The position numbers and the translations under genes are program-made. DNA of 55,273 nt. Source: Candidatus Zhuqueibacterota bacterium. GTDB taxonomy: Bacteria > Zhuqueibacterota > Zhuqueibacteria > Thermofontimicrobiales > Thiofontviventaceae. The notes below the pieces were generated by a model. It was not told where the DNA came from and made no database searches. It saw nothing but the letters and a program-made list of their open reading frames with translations. Positions 16,888 through 26,578 of this stretch are shown here, one piece after another (positions within the stretch are counted from its first letter, which is position 1; each line of letters opens with the position of its first letter). The stretch is from assembly GCA_016931935.1 (NCBI GenBank), contig JAFGDW010000300.1, forward strand, positions 1-55,273. Reading direction: 5' to 3'.

Positions 16888-18774
16888 TCAGAGTTCCTTT
16901 ACGTCTTTGTTCTCAAAAAATTTCTGATACCATATCTCAAAGGACAACAGGGCAAATATCTGTCGCATAAAATTATCGTGTCTTGCTATATGTGCATCCA
17001 GCATCTTCATCACATAGTCGAGATGAAAATATGTCCGGCATGCCGATGTTGGTGCAACAAATAAACGTCTGGCGGTAACTGCTAAATCATTTTGCAGCCA
17101 CTCGTCCATTGGTGTTTGGAATCCGCGCTTTTTGCGATGGATGATATCCTGTGGCAGCCATTTGTGCAGCGCTTTTTTGTGGATATACTTATGTGTTTTC
17201 CCTCTGAGTTTCATGGATGCTGGCAATGATTCGAGAAATGTGACCAATTGTATATCGAGAAATGGTACCCGCATTTCCAGTGAATTGGCCATGCTCATTT
17301 TATCTCCAAACAACAGTAAATTATCAGCTAAATGCAACCGTGTGTCGATGTATAATAATCGTGATAATGAATCTTTTAAGCCGTTTGTCTGTAGATGCAG
17401 GCGCGCCACCATCGACTCATCGATTGTTGAATCAAATTGGGAGAGCAGCATCAACCCTTGTTTTTGTGCTGGTGTAAAAATTGTATAAATTCCAACGAAC
17501 CGCTTCAATTCGTCCTGAAAACGACTTGCATAAACGGCGCGCTTAAACCGTTCGTTTCGTGGTACATAGTGAGAGATTAATTGTAATGGTAACAGGCGTA
17601 ACAATATCCGATAGCGATTAATCATCTGCTCACCAAAATATCGCTGATATCCGGCAAGTGGCTCATCTGCCCCCTGCCCGGCGAGGACAACTTTAAGATG
17701 TGATGCTGCGAGTTTAGTGATATAATACAATGCAGGGATCGTTGTTTCAGCAATGGGTTCTTCAGTATAGGTAAACGATTGTAAAAAAAAGTCAAAATAT
17801 TCCTTTTGCGAGATGACCAACTCGTAATGTTCGGAACCAATGTACTCAGCCGTTTTTTTTGCGTCATCCAGTTCGTTATAATCACCACGTCCCGAGAAAC
17901 CAACGGTAAATGTTTTTATCGGTTTGGAAGCTACTTGCTGCATGAGCCTTCCTATCACAGCCGAATCAATGCCACCACTTAGCAGTAATCCAACTGGCAC
18001 ATCACTGATCATTTGACTGGAAACTACTTTTTCCAGTAAATGCTGATATTCAGCAATCGCCTCTACCTCTGTAATATCCTCATTTGTTACGGGCTGGTAG
18101 TTCCAATAGGACGTCTTTTCAATTGTGCCCTGTTCATCAACCCTTATATAGTAGCCGGGTTCCAGCTTCTGAATACCATTAAACATTGTTTGAGGCGATG
18201 GATTATAGCGAAACGTGAGAAACGAGTTTAACGCATCTGTTGAAAGAGAACGCGGGAAATTGGGAAACTCCAGGATGGATTTTAGCTCAGAGCCAAACAA
18301 CAATGTCCCTTGATGCAATGCATAATAGATAGGTTTGACGCCGAACTGATCACGAACCAAGATCACAGAACGATTCCGGCAATCATAGATTGCGAACGCA
18401 AAGATGCCATTCAGACGAGAAAATGCGTTTACTCCCCATTCTTGATAGGCGTAAATGATCACTTCTGTGTCTGATGTTGTGTGAAATTTTATACCTTTCC
18501 GTTGCAATTCTTTTTTGAGTTCCGGGAAATTGTAAATTTCTCCATTGAACACCAGCCATATGCTCTTGTCAGCATTGCTCATGGGTTGCTGGCCGGTAGT
18601 CAAATCTATAATACTTAATCTTCGATGTCCTAATCCAATACCTTCTTTAACATCTAACCAAATTCCTTCATCATCCGGCCCTCGATGTTGCAACGAAGCA
18701 GTCATCTTTTTTAATAGGTCGAATGTTACTTCATCATTTTTTTGATAGTTATAAACACCACAAATGCCACACAT
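16888..18774 (-). CDS. asnB: Glutamine-dependent asparagine synthetase-like amidotransferase
   Basis: This 628-residue protein has both expected domains. An N-terminal class II glutaminase starts MCGICGVYNY with the nucleophilic Cys2, and a C-terminal synthetase has the pyrophosphate motif LLSGGIDSAV. In capsule and O-antigen loci, AsnB homologues such as WbpS and WbpG act on sugars instead of aspartate; WbpS-type enzymes amidate uronic acids. Because the locus also encodes WbpB, WbpD and WbpE, uronamide formation is an attractive role here. That role is inferred from context; the family itself is certain. The gene is two bases from the upstream acetyltransferase gene. Confidence 0.88.
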   Translation of the reverse strand: MCGICGVYNYQKNDEVTFDLLKKMTASLQHRGPDDEGIWLDVKEGIGLGHRRLSIIDLTTGQQPMSNADKSIWLVFNGEIYNFPELKKELQRKGIKFHTTSDTEVIIYAYQEWGVNAFSRLNGIFAFAIYDCRNRSVILVRDQFGVKPIYYALHQGTLLFGSELKSILEFPNFPRSLSTDALNSFLTFRYNPSPQTMFNGIQKLEPGYYIRVDEQGTIEKTSYWNYQPVTNEDITEVEAIAEYQHLLEKVVSSQMISDVPVGLLLSGGIDSAVIGRLMQQVASKPIKTFTVGFSGRGDYNELDDAKKTAEYIGSEHYELVISQKEYFDFFLQSFTYTEEPIAETTIPALYYITKLAASHLKVVLAGQGADEPLAGYQRYFGEQMINRYRILLRLLPLQLISHYVPRNERFKRAVYASRFQDELKRFVGIYTIFTPAQKQGLMLLSQFDSTIDESMVARLHLQTNGLKDSLSRLLYIDTRLHLADNLLLFGDKMSMANSLEMRVPFLDIQLVTFLESLPASMKLRGKTHKYIHKKALHKWLPQDIIHRKKRGFQTPMDEWLQNDLAVTARRLFVAPTSACRTYFHLDYVMKMLDAHIARHDNFMRQIFALLSFEIWYQKFFENKDVKEL

Positions 18775-18775
18775 G

Positions 18776-19291
18776 CTACTTCCTTTTCTTTATCTCTTTA
18801 GCAGGATTTCCACCAACAATTGTGTACTGTCCTACATCTTTGACGACAACAGCACCAGCCGCGACAATAGATCCTGTGCCTAATCGTACTCCATGCATAA
18901 TAATGGCTCTTGAACCAACCCAAACATCATCTTCAATTATAGTTTTTGCATAATTTCGGGCGCCCTGGAAAATCATTGGTTTTGTAACGTCCTCATAATT
19001 ATGGCCTGAATGCGGGATCATCACTTCCGGCGCAATCATGACATAATTGCCAATATCCACGTTGCGAAGTCGACAATTCTCATTAATTTGAACATGGTTT
19101 CCGATGCTAACATCACGACCATTACCAATAAAGACACCAGACTCAATTTCCAAATGCAAGCACTTTGAACCAGTCATCATACGAACGCAGCACGTTCTAA
19201 TTTTAGTAAAAAGTCTCCCCAATGGGAAATATGTACATGGCAGATGCGACGCAATTAAATAATAAAGAATACCGGAGACGATACGTTTCAT
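18776..19291 (-). CDS. Hexapeptide-repeat O-acetyltransferase (WbbJ/CysE-like)
   Basis: This 171-residue protein has a short hydrophobic N-terminus (ILYYLIASHL) and then a left-handed beta-helix with hexapeptide turns such as IGNGRDVSIGNHVQI, and IEDDVWVGSRAIIMHGV. It ends in the characteristic VGGNPAKEIKKRK. The likely catalytic His lies in MIPHSGHNYED. It probably transfers an acetyl group from acetyl-CoA to a sugar hydroxyl of the repeat unit in the cytoplasm. The start overlaps the preceding stop by four bases (ATGA). Confidence 0.82.
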   Translation of the reverse strand: MKRIVSGILYYLIASHLPCTYFPLGRLFTKIRTCCVRMMTGSKCLHLEIESGVFIGNGRDVSIGNHVQINENCRLRNVDIGNYVMIAPEVMIPHSGHNYEDVTKPMIFQGARNYAKTIIEDDVWVGSRAIIMHGVRLGTGSIVAAGAVVVKDVGQYTIVGGNPAKEIKKRK

Positions 19292-20478
19292 TTACTTTTA
19301 TCCTCCAATTTCCCAGAATTTGCCAACTGTAAGTATTTCATCGCTAAAATCATCGGCGCCTGCGACCAGCGCAGATAGTAATTTTGATTCTTTAACAATT
19401 TATTTCTTGCTGCAATGAAATAACCGATATCACCCAAATCTCTAAATAGATATTGAATACTCCATTCATAAGCTTTATTGGCATAAGTTAAAAAGTCATT
19501 ATCATAAACCGAAAGTTTTGCCAATGTTTGAATGGCCTGCGCAAAATTTTGACTGTCCATTGGCAAAACAGATATTGATTGATATTTTGGCAACCCATCA
19601 TCGGTAAATAAATAATCTTTATAGAAATTGGCCCCTATTGCCAATGAATGGGCTACCCTGGAATCGTTGAATTCACTTAAATAGAATAACAAACTTTCCA
19701 AAATATATCCTGTGTGAAATCCATCGATCCACTTTCCCGCATCGTCTCTTGCATAATACCATGAACCATCGTTATTTTGATGTTTCTCGATGAATAATAT
19801 TGCCTTCTGTGAAAAGTCCTTATATTCATCATTCGAAGTAATTTTCCACAAATTCAGGAAAAATGCACCGACCATTGCATTTACATTATAAACAGGTATC
19901 ATTTGGTCCGGATAGTATTTAAACCATAATGCACTTTCTTCTTTTACAAAACCCAAACGTTCAATTATGAAGCTTCCGGCTTTTTCTGCGATATAAATAC
20001 ATTCATCATTTTCTAAAATTTGGGCAGCCTCAATTAACGAATTCGCTATGTTCAAGGTGGTAAATATATTTGGTGTGTTGCTATGCGTGTCAACAAATCT
20101 TGTGCTATAGCGAAAACCCAATCCCCAACTATAGTATCGTTCATGATCTATGGCATTTTGTTTGATAATATTAATGTATTTTTCAATTAAACTTTTATGT
20201 TGACTTTCACCGGAATCGTGATATTCCAGGCATTCATATAGTACAAGATGTGCCATAGACATGACATGAATTTTTTTTTTAATTTTTAAACACGGACGAA
20301 CATTTACTGGCAATCTTTTTACTGCTTGTATTGCATAACGCTTCAATAAACTATTATTGAATGTTAATTTCAGGATAATCGGTGATGTCAACGCATCAAA
20401 CGGATCATAACTTTCAAGGCCATTCTCATCGATATAGGCCAATGACTTTTTCAATATTTCAAATATTTCTGATTTCAC
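19288..20478 (-). CDS. Alpha/alpha-toroid protein of polysaccharide loci, function unknown
   Basis: This 396-residue cytoplasmic-looking protein starts with GTG. It is largely helical, with repeated helix pairs carrying aromatic and Gly residues (YYSWGLGFRYSTRF, NDGSWYYARDDAGKWIDGFHTGYILESLLFYL, YYLRWSQAPMILAMKYL). This resembles the (alpha/alpha)6 toroids of six-hairpin glycosidases, C5-epimerases and polysaccharide lyases. It has no signal peptide. Similar proteins occur in capsule loci under unreliable names. It may be a sugar epimerase or may act on a lipid-linked intermediate. It overlaps the next gene by four bases. I do not recognise the exact family. Confidence 0.6.
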   Translation of the reverse strand: MKSEIFEILKKSLAYIDENGLESYDPFDALTSPIILKLTFNNSLLKRYAIQAVKRLPVNVRPCLKIKKKIHVMSMAHLVLYECLEYHDSGESQHKSLIEKYINIIKQNAIDHERYYSWGLGFRYSTRFVDTHSNTPNIFTTLNIANSLIEAAQILENDECIYIAEKAGSFIIERLGFVKEESALWFKYYPDQMIPVYNVNAMVGAFFLNLWKITSNDEYKDFSQKAILFIEKHQNNDGSWYYARDDAGKWIDGFHTGYILESLLFYLSEFNDSRVAHSLAIGANFYKDYLFTDDGLPKYQSISVLPMDSQNFAQAIQTLAKLSVYDNDFLTYANKAYEWSIQYLFRDLGDIGYFIAARNKLLKNQNYYLRWSQAPMILAMKYLQLANSGKLEDKSK

Positions 20479-20625
20479 GTCTAAATTTTGTCTCTCTCTA
20501 ATAATCGCTATGATAAAGCTCTTTCAGTATCATGTTTTTATAGTCTGTAGCATTAGTAAATAGCAGATACAATTTCCATATCATGATCTTAGTCCATGTT
20601 GTGTCAGGATTTCCGATTCAGCCAG

Positions 20626-21765
20626 CTAATTCAATTCCAGGACGTGACTCATAGCTGTGATCATTCGTGATATTGAAGCGTTGGTAGATGCTGTGTACAA
20701 CGCATTGCTCTTTAAGTTAGCTAAAAGGTTTTTCTGCTTGATTATTCGAATCATCGCCTCCGCTAATGCCACGGGATCGTTCGGTTCTACCACAAGACTG
20801 TTAAAATCCGACTTAATATACTCAAATTCTGGACCGTGAGTATTATCATACGTTGTAATGACTGGCAGACCGAAACAGAACGCGTGAACAATCACAAGGC
20901 CGGCGTATGCCGGAACAATCATGGCGTCGCTTAGTGTCAACCATTCTGCCAATAGCTCATCATCATAAATAGCACCTGCGAACATTACGTGGTTCTCAAT
21001 CTCCAATTCGCGCGCTGCTGCCCGAAGCGTTTCCAAATTTTCGCCATCTCCGATTATTATTAACCGTACATTTTCAACCTGATTCTGTAGAAGCGAAAGA
21101 GCTTCAATAGCGTGGGACAATTTCTTTTCCGGCTTTAACCTTCCAGTAAATATGAAAACAGCAGTGTCTGGTGAAATACCGTGTTTCAACCGAAAATTTG
21201 TCGGAGATATTGTTTTTCGTACATGCTGAAAAAGGGCAATCAACCGCTCTGTATCCAACGTATTGGGCGCAGTTCTAATTCTTCGGCCATCGATGCCCCT
21301 CGAAATTAAATATTTCTCCCCTGCTTGTGAAAAAGTGATAATCCCATCTGCAACTTTTAAAAATAAAAGTACATATTTCTCTTTTAAACGACTCAGGAAC
21401 ACATATTTGCTCGGATCATGGTCATAGCCATGCGTCCACCATACGAACCGGATGTTCAGTACTTTGCAAAGAAGACATGCAGCATATTCAGTAAGTTGCG
21501 TCACATTCGTCAATGCTAATACGGCATGGGGACGGTGGCGGATAATGTGCCATAGCGCTCCCGGGAAAAAACTGATTCTGGAAAAGAACGGAAGCAGATT
21601 TTTAAACAGGAAATACGTCACAGCGCCATTGGGTTGCACAAAATCCTGCAACTGTCCAGTTGTCAACACCTGCACATCTGCTTGATAACGGTTGCTCAGC
21701 TTCGCCAGAATATCATTACGATACTTTTGCCAGCAGGCATCTTTTGAGATAAAAACGATTGTCAT
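20626..21765 (-). CDS. GT4-like glycosyltransferase with a variant EX7E region
   Basis: This GT-B glycosyltransferase is about 379 residues long. The C-terminal donor domain shows FIFTGRLKPEKKLSHAIEAL, IIIGDGENLETL and FAGAIYDDELLAEWL. In place of the usual E-x7-E it reads PAYAGLVIVHAFCFGLPVIT, a GL..xHAF form seen in some capsule enzymes. I put the start at ATG 21765 (MTIVFISKD). A GTG at 21810 in the same frame overlaps the upstream gene. A four-codon reading frame with AGGA before it (21762-21776) ends on this ATG and could couple translation. Donor and linkage are unknown. Confidence 0.8.
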   Translation of the reverse strand: MTIVFISKDACWQKYRNDILAKLSNRYQADVQVLTTGQLQDFVQPNGAVTYFLFKNLLPFFSRISFFPGALWHIIRHRPHAVLALTNVTQLTEYAACLLCKVLNIRFVWWTHGYDHDPSKYVFLSRLKEKYVLLFLKVADGIITFSQAGEKYLISRGIDGRRIRTAPNTLDTERLIALFQHVRKTISPTNFRLKHGISPDTAVFIFTGRLKPEKKLSHAIEALSLLQNQVENVRLIIIGDGENLETLRAAARELEIENHVMFAGAIYDDELLAEWLTLSDAMIVPAYAGLVIVHAFCFGLPVITTYDNTHGPEFEYIKSDFNSLVVEPNDPVALAEAMIRIIKQKNLLANLKSNALYTASTNASISRMITAMSHVLELN

Positions 21766-21790
21766 ATATTTTTCATAAATTTTCCTGGTA

Positions 21791-22675
21791 TCAATGCGGC
21801 TGCACGACACGCTGTTCTTTCGCTTTCAGAACAGATAGATCCGTTATTTCCTGTTCCGTCATACCACCGGTATTCGATAGCTGTTTTAAAATTTCTAAAT
21901 GTTTATCCGAGTAACATATATAGCCCGTCCCAAAATGTGCAAGCGCCAACCCATTTTCCATCGCAAATGAACGAAGATGATACATATAATTGGGAACTCC
22001 AGACTGCTCTAATTCTTGAGTCGTGATATAGCCACGTGTTGCCCATTTCTGTCGGAGATGGCGGTTTAGGTGCAGGCATTCCAGCAGTCCTGGTTCTCTT
22101 TTATAAACCAGCCTGGTAAAGATTTTATTTTCTTTTTTCAGACGTAGATAAAAATCAGCGTCTCGATGAAACACGGTCTTGGCTGGATTACCGGCAACAA
22201 CACTGAATGGCTCCACATCGCTGCTAACGACGGATCCCGCCGAAATAACCACGCCTTCACCAATATGCACTCCACCAAGCACGATCACATTTGCACCAAT
22301 CCATACATAATCATCGACGACAATCGGTTTGTTCGTATGGCTAATGCCAAAGGGTATGGATTCAGCATGGTTGAATGCATGTGTTTGTGCAAAGAAGCTA
22401 CAATTGGGAGCAATAATTACTCCCCGTCCAAGTTTTACCTTGCCGCACGAGATAAAATTTGTTTGAATGACACAATCGTCTCCAATTTCAAGACCGTTTG
22501 CCCATGACACAATAAAACGCGGTGCAACGTAGGTAGTGGGTGAGATACGGGCGTGGTGTACTATATTTAAATAGCGAATCCGGAATGCGGAGCGCCAGTA
22601 ACTGATCCGCTGAACTAGTCGGCGTTTAAAAAAGAACGCGACCTGCAATCCATTTTTCACGATTTGTTTTATCAT
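21791..22675 (-). CDS. Hexapeptide acyltransferase with a long C-terminal extension
   Basis: This is a 294-residue protein. Residues about 40-175 form a left-handed beta-helix acetyltransferase domain (YVAPRFIVSWANGLEIGDDC, IGANVIVLGGVHIGEG) ending in VVAGNPAKTVF; the catalytic His is probably in FFAQTHAFNHAE. The remaining 120 residues (ADFYLRLKKENKIFTRLVYK and on) have no recognised motif and are mostly helical. An extension this long is unusual for WbbJ/NodL-type enzymes and may bind the acceptor or a membrane partner. The gene follows the 22680-24173 gene by four bases. Confidence 0.75.
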   Translation of the reverse strand: MIKQIVKNGLQVAFFFKRRLVQRISYWRSAFRIRYLNIVHHARISPTTYVAPRFIVSWANGLEIGDDCVIQTNFISCGKVKLGRGVIIAPNCSFFAQTHAFNHAESIPFGISHTNKPIVVDDYVWIGANVIVLGGVHIGEGVVISAGSVVSSDVEPFSVVAGNPAKTVFHRDADFYLRLKKENKIFTRLVYKREPGLLECLHLNRHLRQKWATRGYITTQELEQSGVPNYMYHLRSFAMENGLALAHFGTGYICYSDKHLEILKQLSNTGGMTEQEITDLSVLKAKEQRVVQPH

Positions 22676-22679
22676 AAGC

Positions 22680-24173
22680 TTATTCTTTGTGCATCAGTGG
22701 TTCAATAAATGTAGCAATTTGCTCCGCAGCATGGCCACGATTCGCAATATGATAATCTAAAAATTTACGATAACGATCATTCAACACATCGTTAGCAGAC
22801 ATTTCTAAAAATTCGGATATATCCTTTTCACTTTTTATAATAAAAGCCGTTTCGAATTGCTGGTATTTTAAAACATCCCTATTGTCAGCACGATTAATGA
22901 TGCCTAATAGCCGGTTTCGTAAAATCACTTCGATTCCCGAAGTAGAAATAATCTGACATACAAGGACACTGTCTGCCCAGTCAATCAGGTCTGCATTATT
23001 GCGGGTTCCGTCAGAAAATTTAACAAACGGAAACTTGCCGAGAAAAACTTCTTCCCAATGTGCAGTTTCGCGCGGATGTTTTTTAACCAACACTTCCAGA
23101 CCAACGTTATTTAATTCGAAATAAGATTGCAACAACTTCAAATAATCGAATTTAAAATCAATAAATCCTTCATCCGTGCTATCGGAAAAAATGACAATCC
23201 GTTTTTTCCCAGATTGTGCCGAATCCTGGAATTGAACACTTTCATACGATAAGACATGATCAAATCGCGGAGCACCAACCGGTTCCAATTCCCCAAGTAT
23301 TAATCCCTTGCCAGCTCGTAAATAATCCACCGAGCTTTGTCCGTAAACAAGATGAAAATCGTACGGACTGTGCCGGCGCTGCCAGCCAATGGAAATTGCA
23401 TGTGCCACATTCACTGTTCTGATGTTCAGCAATGACGCGACATAACACACAATTCCGGCATCGTAGTGAGGTTCATTGAAGGAGAGTACAATTTTCGGAT
23501 GATAGTGCGAAAGTACTCTGTAGTAATGGCTAATCCGGTCTCGTATTAATCGCTGAACAATACGCTTTTTAACAGGCATTGCTTCCCACAATGCCTGCAT
23601 ATCTTCATTAATATGACGCTCGAACGTTGGATTTTCGATTTCATGCCGTATTGTATGCTCCAATTCCGGGAAATAGGCCAACGAATATTCTGGTAAATAT
23701 TTCATGAAAGCGCTGCAAATATCATCATGAATCGGATGTCCGATAATTGCAAGCATATCCGCATGTGTAACAGTGAAAAATTTATTTGAGCGAAACGATA
23801 AATCGGACTTTATGCGTTGCATCCAATAAAATGGTGGGAAAAATCTGTCCGGCAAGCAATACCATTGCTTTTTCTCAAACCAGGTATGGTTTGTTTTGGG
23901 CAATAGAGCCACGTCACCATTAAACACATCAGCGCTGTTTTCCAAAATCTGCCTGGGCAGCATATAATCAAACGAATAATATTTATATAACAACTGATAA
24001 TAGGCGATATACAAATATGTATTTACTGAAAACGGATCCATGTCGGCAAGCTTATCATCGAGAAATTTTGTTACCTTTTCACCAAGTTCGTACTGATCCA
24101 GAAATTGTGATTGCACGATCTTGCGCGTTTTTAAATCGATAAAATTCCGTTTCTTTGATACATACACATACAT
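22680..24173 (-). CDS. Large GT-B-like surface-carbohydrate transferase
   Basis: This protein has about 497 residues and no signal peptide. The C-terminal half looks like the donor half of capsule-synthesis or glycerophosphotransferase-type GT-B enzymes: IVIFSDSTDEGF, LEVLVKKHPRET (a KxHPRE motif), DWADSVLVCQIISTSGIEVIL and ending near YRKFLDYHIANRGHAAEQI. The N-terminal half is poorly conserved. I place the start at 24173 (MYVYVSKKRN), just after the preceding stop TAA; a frame from 24248 would overlap that gene by 73 bases. It resembles in general layout the genes at 29532 and 31342. Its substrate is unknown. Confidence 0.65.
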   Translation of the reverse strand: MYVYVSKKRNFIDLKTRKIVQSQFLDQYELGEKVTKFLDDKLADMDPFSVNTYLYIAYYQLLYKYYSFDYMLPRQILENSADVFNGDVALLPKTNHTWFEKKQWYCLPDRFFPPFYWMQRIKSDLSFRSNKFFTVTHADMLAIIGHPIHDDICSAFMKYLPEYSLAYFPELEHTIRHEIENPTFERHINEDMQALWEAMPVKKRIVQRLIRDRISHYYRVLSHYHPKIVLSFNEPHYDAGIVCYVASLLNIRTVNVAHAISIGWQRRHSPYDFHLVYGQSSVDYLRAGKGLILGELEPVGAPRFDHVLSYESVQFQDSAQSGKKRIVIFSDSTDEGFIDFKFDYLKLLQSYFELNNVGLEVLVKKHPRETAHWEEVFLGKFPFVKFSDGTRNNADLIDWADSVLVCQIISTSGIEVILRNRLLGIINRADNRDVLKYQQFETAFIIKSEKDISEFLEMSANDVLNDRYRKFLDYHIANRGHAAEQIATFIEPLMHKE

Positions 24174-24175
24174 AT

Positions 24176-25339
24176 TTAAGCGTCCCATTCCCGAATGATG
24201 TTTCTGTAAGCGTGCATTGTTTGCGAAGTAATCAGCTCCGGATGCCAACGTTGCTCAGCAACAATTTTCGCGTTATTCGCCATTTCCAGGGCACGTTGTG
24301 GATCCCTGAGTATCGTCTCAATTTTCGTTGCGAGTGTACTCACATCCCCACTTTCAAACAAGTACCCTGTAATTTCATCGTTAATCATATATGGAATGCC
24401 ATCGACGTTTGTGGCAAGAATTAACAAGCCCGATGCCATCGCCTCTGAAATAGACATGGGCGCACACTCCGCCGATGTTGGCAAGATTAATCCAATCGAC
24501 TCGCGAAGTTTACTATGCAGATTAGCATTTGGAATGTAACCTACAAAATGAATGCGACCGGCAGCGTTTTGCTGACGGACATATTGCTTTAATTCTGCTT
24601 CCGCTTCGGAACCTTCATTATGATAGATTAAATCCAGTTCAGCGCTGTTTACACTGATAACAGCTTTCACCGCATCTAATGCTCGTTTCCGCTCACCCAG
24701 TCCGCCAACAAAAGCGAATTTTTTTAAATTTCGATGAGCACCATTTGTACTAAAAAAGTTTATATTTACCGGATTCTCTATGTCGAACAACGTTGCTGAT
24801 AGATGATGCTCCTCAAAATATTGGCGAACAACAGGAGAAATACAGATCACATTTCTCGCCCGTTTGATGGCTCGTTGCTCAAGCAACAGTTCCCAATACT
24901 TTTGGATAATTGGCGCCTTTACCTTTTTAACATTGTACCAGTCATCCACCAGGCCACGCGGTGTAATAACGCTGGGAAACGTACTAGTGACCGCAAAATA
25001 AGCATCACGAAGTGTGTGCTGACCGTTAACAATATCCGGTTGTAACTCATTCAAAAAATCATGCATTTTCCATGTATTGGACTCGAACAGCGTTGGCAAT
25101 TTTTTGTATAACGGCGTTGATTTCAGGAAATGAAAATGTAAGCCATTACGTTTTAAATGCTGGTCCGCGTTGACTTCGCCGTTCATCGTAATCAGATGTA
25201 CTTCGTTGCCAGTAATCTGGGACAGATAATACGCAGTATTGAATTTCGAGGCTGCGGGATGACCGGGAGCACGTCCTTGTCTGTTCTCGTTCGCAATCAG
25301 ATCGTAATCTGTAAAGGTGCCTAAAATAGCAATTTTCAT
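24176..25339 (-). CDS. GT4 family glycosyltransferase
   Basis: This 387-residue retaining GT-B enzyme starts MKIAILGTFTDYDL. The donor domain has FVGGLGERKRALDAV, IHFVGYIPNANLHSKL and the E-x7-E motif in SAECAPMSISEAMASG. It is cytoplasmic or peripherally bound to the inner membrane and would add one sugar of the repeat unit. It lies 21 bases after the neighbouring GT4 gene and two bases before the next gene, so all are on one transcript. Donor, acceptor and linkage cannot be told. Confidence 0.88.
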   Translation of the reverse strand: MKIAILGTFTDYDLIANENRQGRAPGHPAASKFNTAYYLSQITGNEVHLITMNGEVNADQHLKRNGLHFHFLKSTPLYKKLPTLFESNTWKMHDFLNELQPDIVNGQHTLRDAYFAVTSTFPSVITPRGLVDDWYNVKKVKAPIIQKYWELLLEQRAIKRARNVICISPVVRQYFEEHHLSATLFDIENPVNINFFSTNGAHRNLKKFAFVGGLGERKRALDAVKAVISVNSAELDLIYHNEGSEAEAELKQYVRQQNAAGRIHFVGYIPNANLHSKLRESIGLILPTSAECAPMSISEAMASGLLILATNVDGIPYMINDEITGYLFESGDVSTLATKIETILRDPQRALEMANNAKIVAEQRWHPELITSQTMHAYRNIIREWDA

Positions 25340-25360
25340 ATCATCACATCGTTCTCATTA

Positions 25361-26557
25361 TTAGCATTTAAATCCAGAAATTGCTTTGTTATAAATATCC
25401 TGATACATTTCAGCCACTGTTTTCCAATCGTATTTTTGCTGCACTATGGTCAATGCATTTTTTGACAATCGATCGTAGAATGCTTTATCTGTTATTAACT
25501 GGGCGATCGCATCCGCCATTAACTCGATGGAATCGAGCGAGATGACAATTCCGGTTTGTCGGTTCTCGACAACATCCCTGCAACCAGGCGCGTTTGTGGT
25601 TACCACTGGCAAGCCTGCAGCCATTGCTTCAACCATTACGATGCCAAACGTCTCCAGTAATGATGGAAAACAATAGATGTCTGCCGCATAGTACAATTTA
25701 ATTAAATCATCCGAAGGATACTGAAATAGATTGTTCTCGTCGCGTGAGCTGCCGATTTGCCCGCGAATATCCAGCAGTTCTGCAACGCTGTATTTTTCTG
25801 CTAACGCTAATAGTTCGTCATTCCCCTTTCCAACAATGAGCCACCGGAATTTAACACCCTGTTGTTTTAACAGGCTGGCGATTTTGGGAATGTGTTTAAA
25901 TCCTTTTTTAGGATGATTGCGACCGGTTGTCAAAATAACCGGCATGTCATGCGGTAGATCGTATATCCTACGAAGCTCATCTTTGGGGATGTCATTTTTA
26001 AATCTGCGAATATCTACGCCATTGGGCACGATGTCGATGTGAGCCAATTCCGGATTCAAATCATAAAAATCGTCCTGTACACTTTTACTCAACGCTGTTA
26101 TATAATTAAAATGATGCAGCGATGTTTTAAGTAAATTTTCGTACGCTTCGTGCAAACGCCAGCCGTACTGAAGTTCCGCATGTTTTTGAATATCCTGTCC
26201 TTGAGTTGTCAGGACCACCGGTACATACTTTGTCATCCATTGTAATCCGGCAATAAAATAACCCGGGAAATTCGTATGCCAGACATCGTACTTATTGAAT
26301 ATCTGCAAATAAACCAATTGCATTGCCAATAGGACTCGTCCCAGCGCAACATGAGAAAAAGCAATTTCTTTGGTCTTCGGCAATAAACCAATAATATTGT
26401 ATGTCATTTTCTGTGCCGTAAACTTCCTGGCCTGGTATGGGACGATCACATCCACACAATGCCCCTGCTCCATCAATTGCAGCGCAATATTGTGAGTGGC
26501 TATTTCCGCTCCACCAACAGTCGGAAAAAATGAGCTTGTAATTAAGGCAATTTTCAC
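25361..26557 (-). CDS. GT4 family glycosyltransferase
   Basis: This 398-residue enzyme has the classic GT4 opening (SSFFPTVGGAEIATHNIA) with a glycine-rich acceptor loop, followed by VPNGVDIRRF, LTTGRNHPKKGFKHIPKIA, the donor-binding YAADIYCFPSLLETFGIVMV with a full E-x7-E, and VVTTNAPGCRDVV. Its length and motif order are typical. It would add one sugar to the lipid-linked repeat unit on the cytoplasmic side. It lies between the flippase gene and the second GT4 gene. Confidence 0.9.
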   Translation of the reverse strand: MKIALITSSFFPTVGGAEIATHNIALQLMEQGHCVDVIVPYQARKFTAQKMTYNIIGLLPKTKEIAFSHVALGRVLLAMQLVYLQIFNKYDVWHTNFPGYFIAGLQWMTKYVPVVLTTQGQDIQKHAELQYGWRLHEAYENLLKTSLHHFNYITALSKSVQDDFYDLNPELAHIDIVPNGVDIRRFKNDIPKDELRRIYDLPHDMPVILTTGRNHPKKGFKHIPKIASLLKQQGVKFRWLIVGKGNDELLALAEKYSVAELLDIRGQIGSSRDENNLFQYPSDDLIKLYYAADIYCFPSLLETFGIVMVEAMAAGLPVVTTNAPGCRDVVENRQTGIVISLDSIELMADAIAQLITDKAFYDRLSKNALTIVQQKYDWKTVAEMYQDIYNKAISGFKC

Positions 26558-26578
26558 CGATAAAACTCCGCCACAAAA

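Noticed and set aside
21762..21776. Four-codon leader peptide ending on the GT4 start codon
   Set aside because: Interesting as a coupling device but too short to call from sequence alone; mentioned only in the gene entry.
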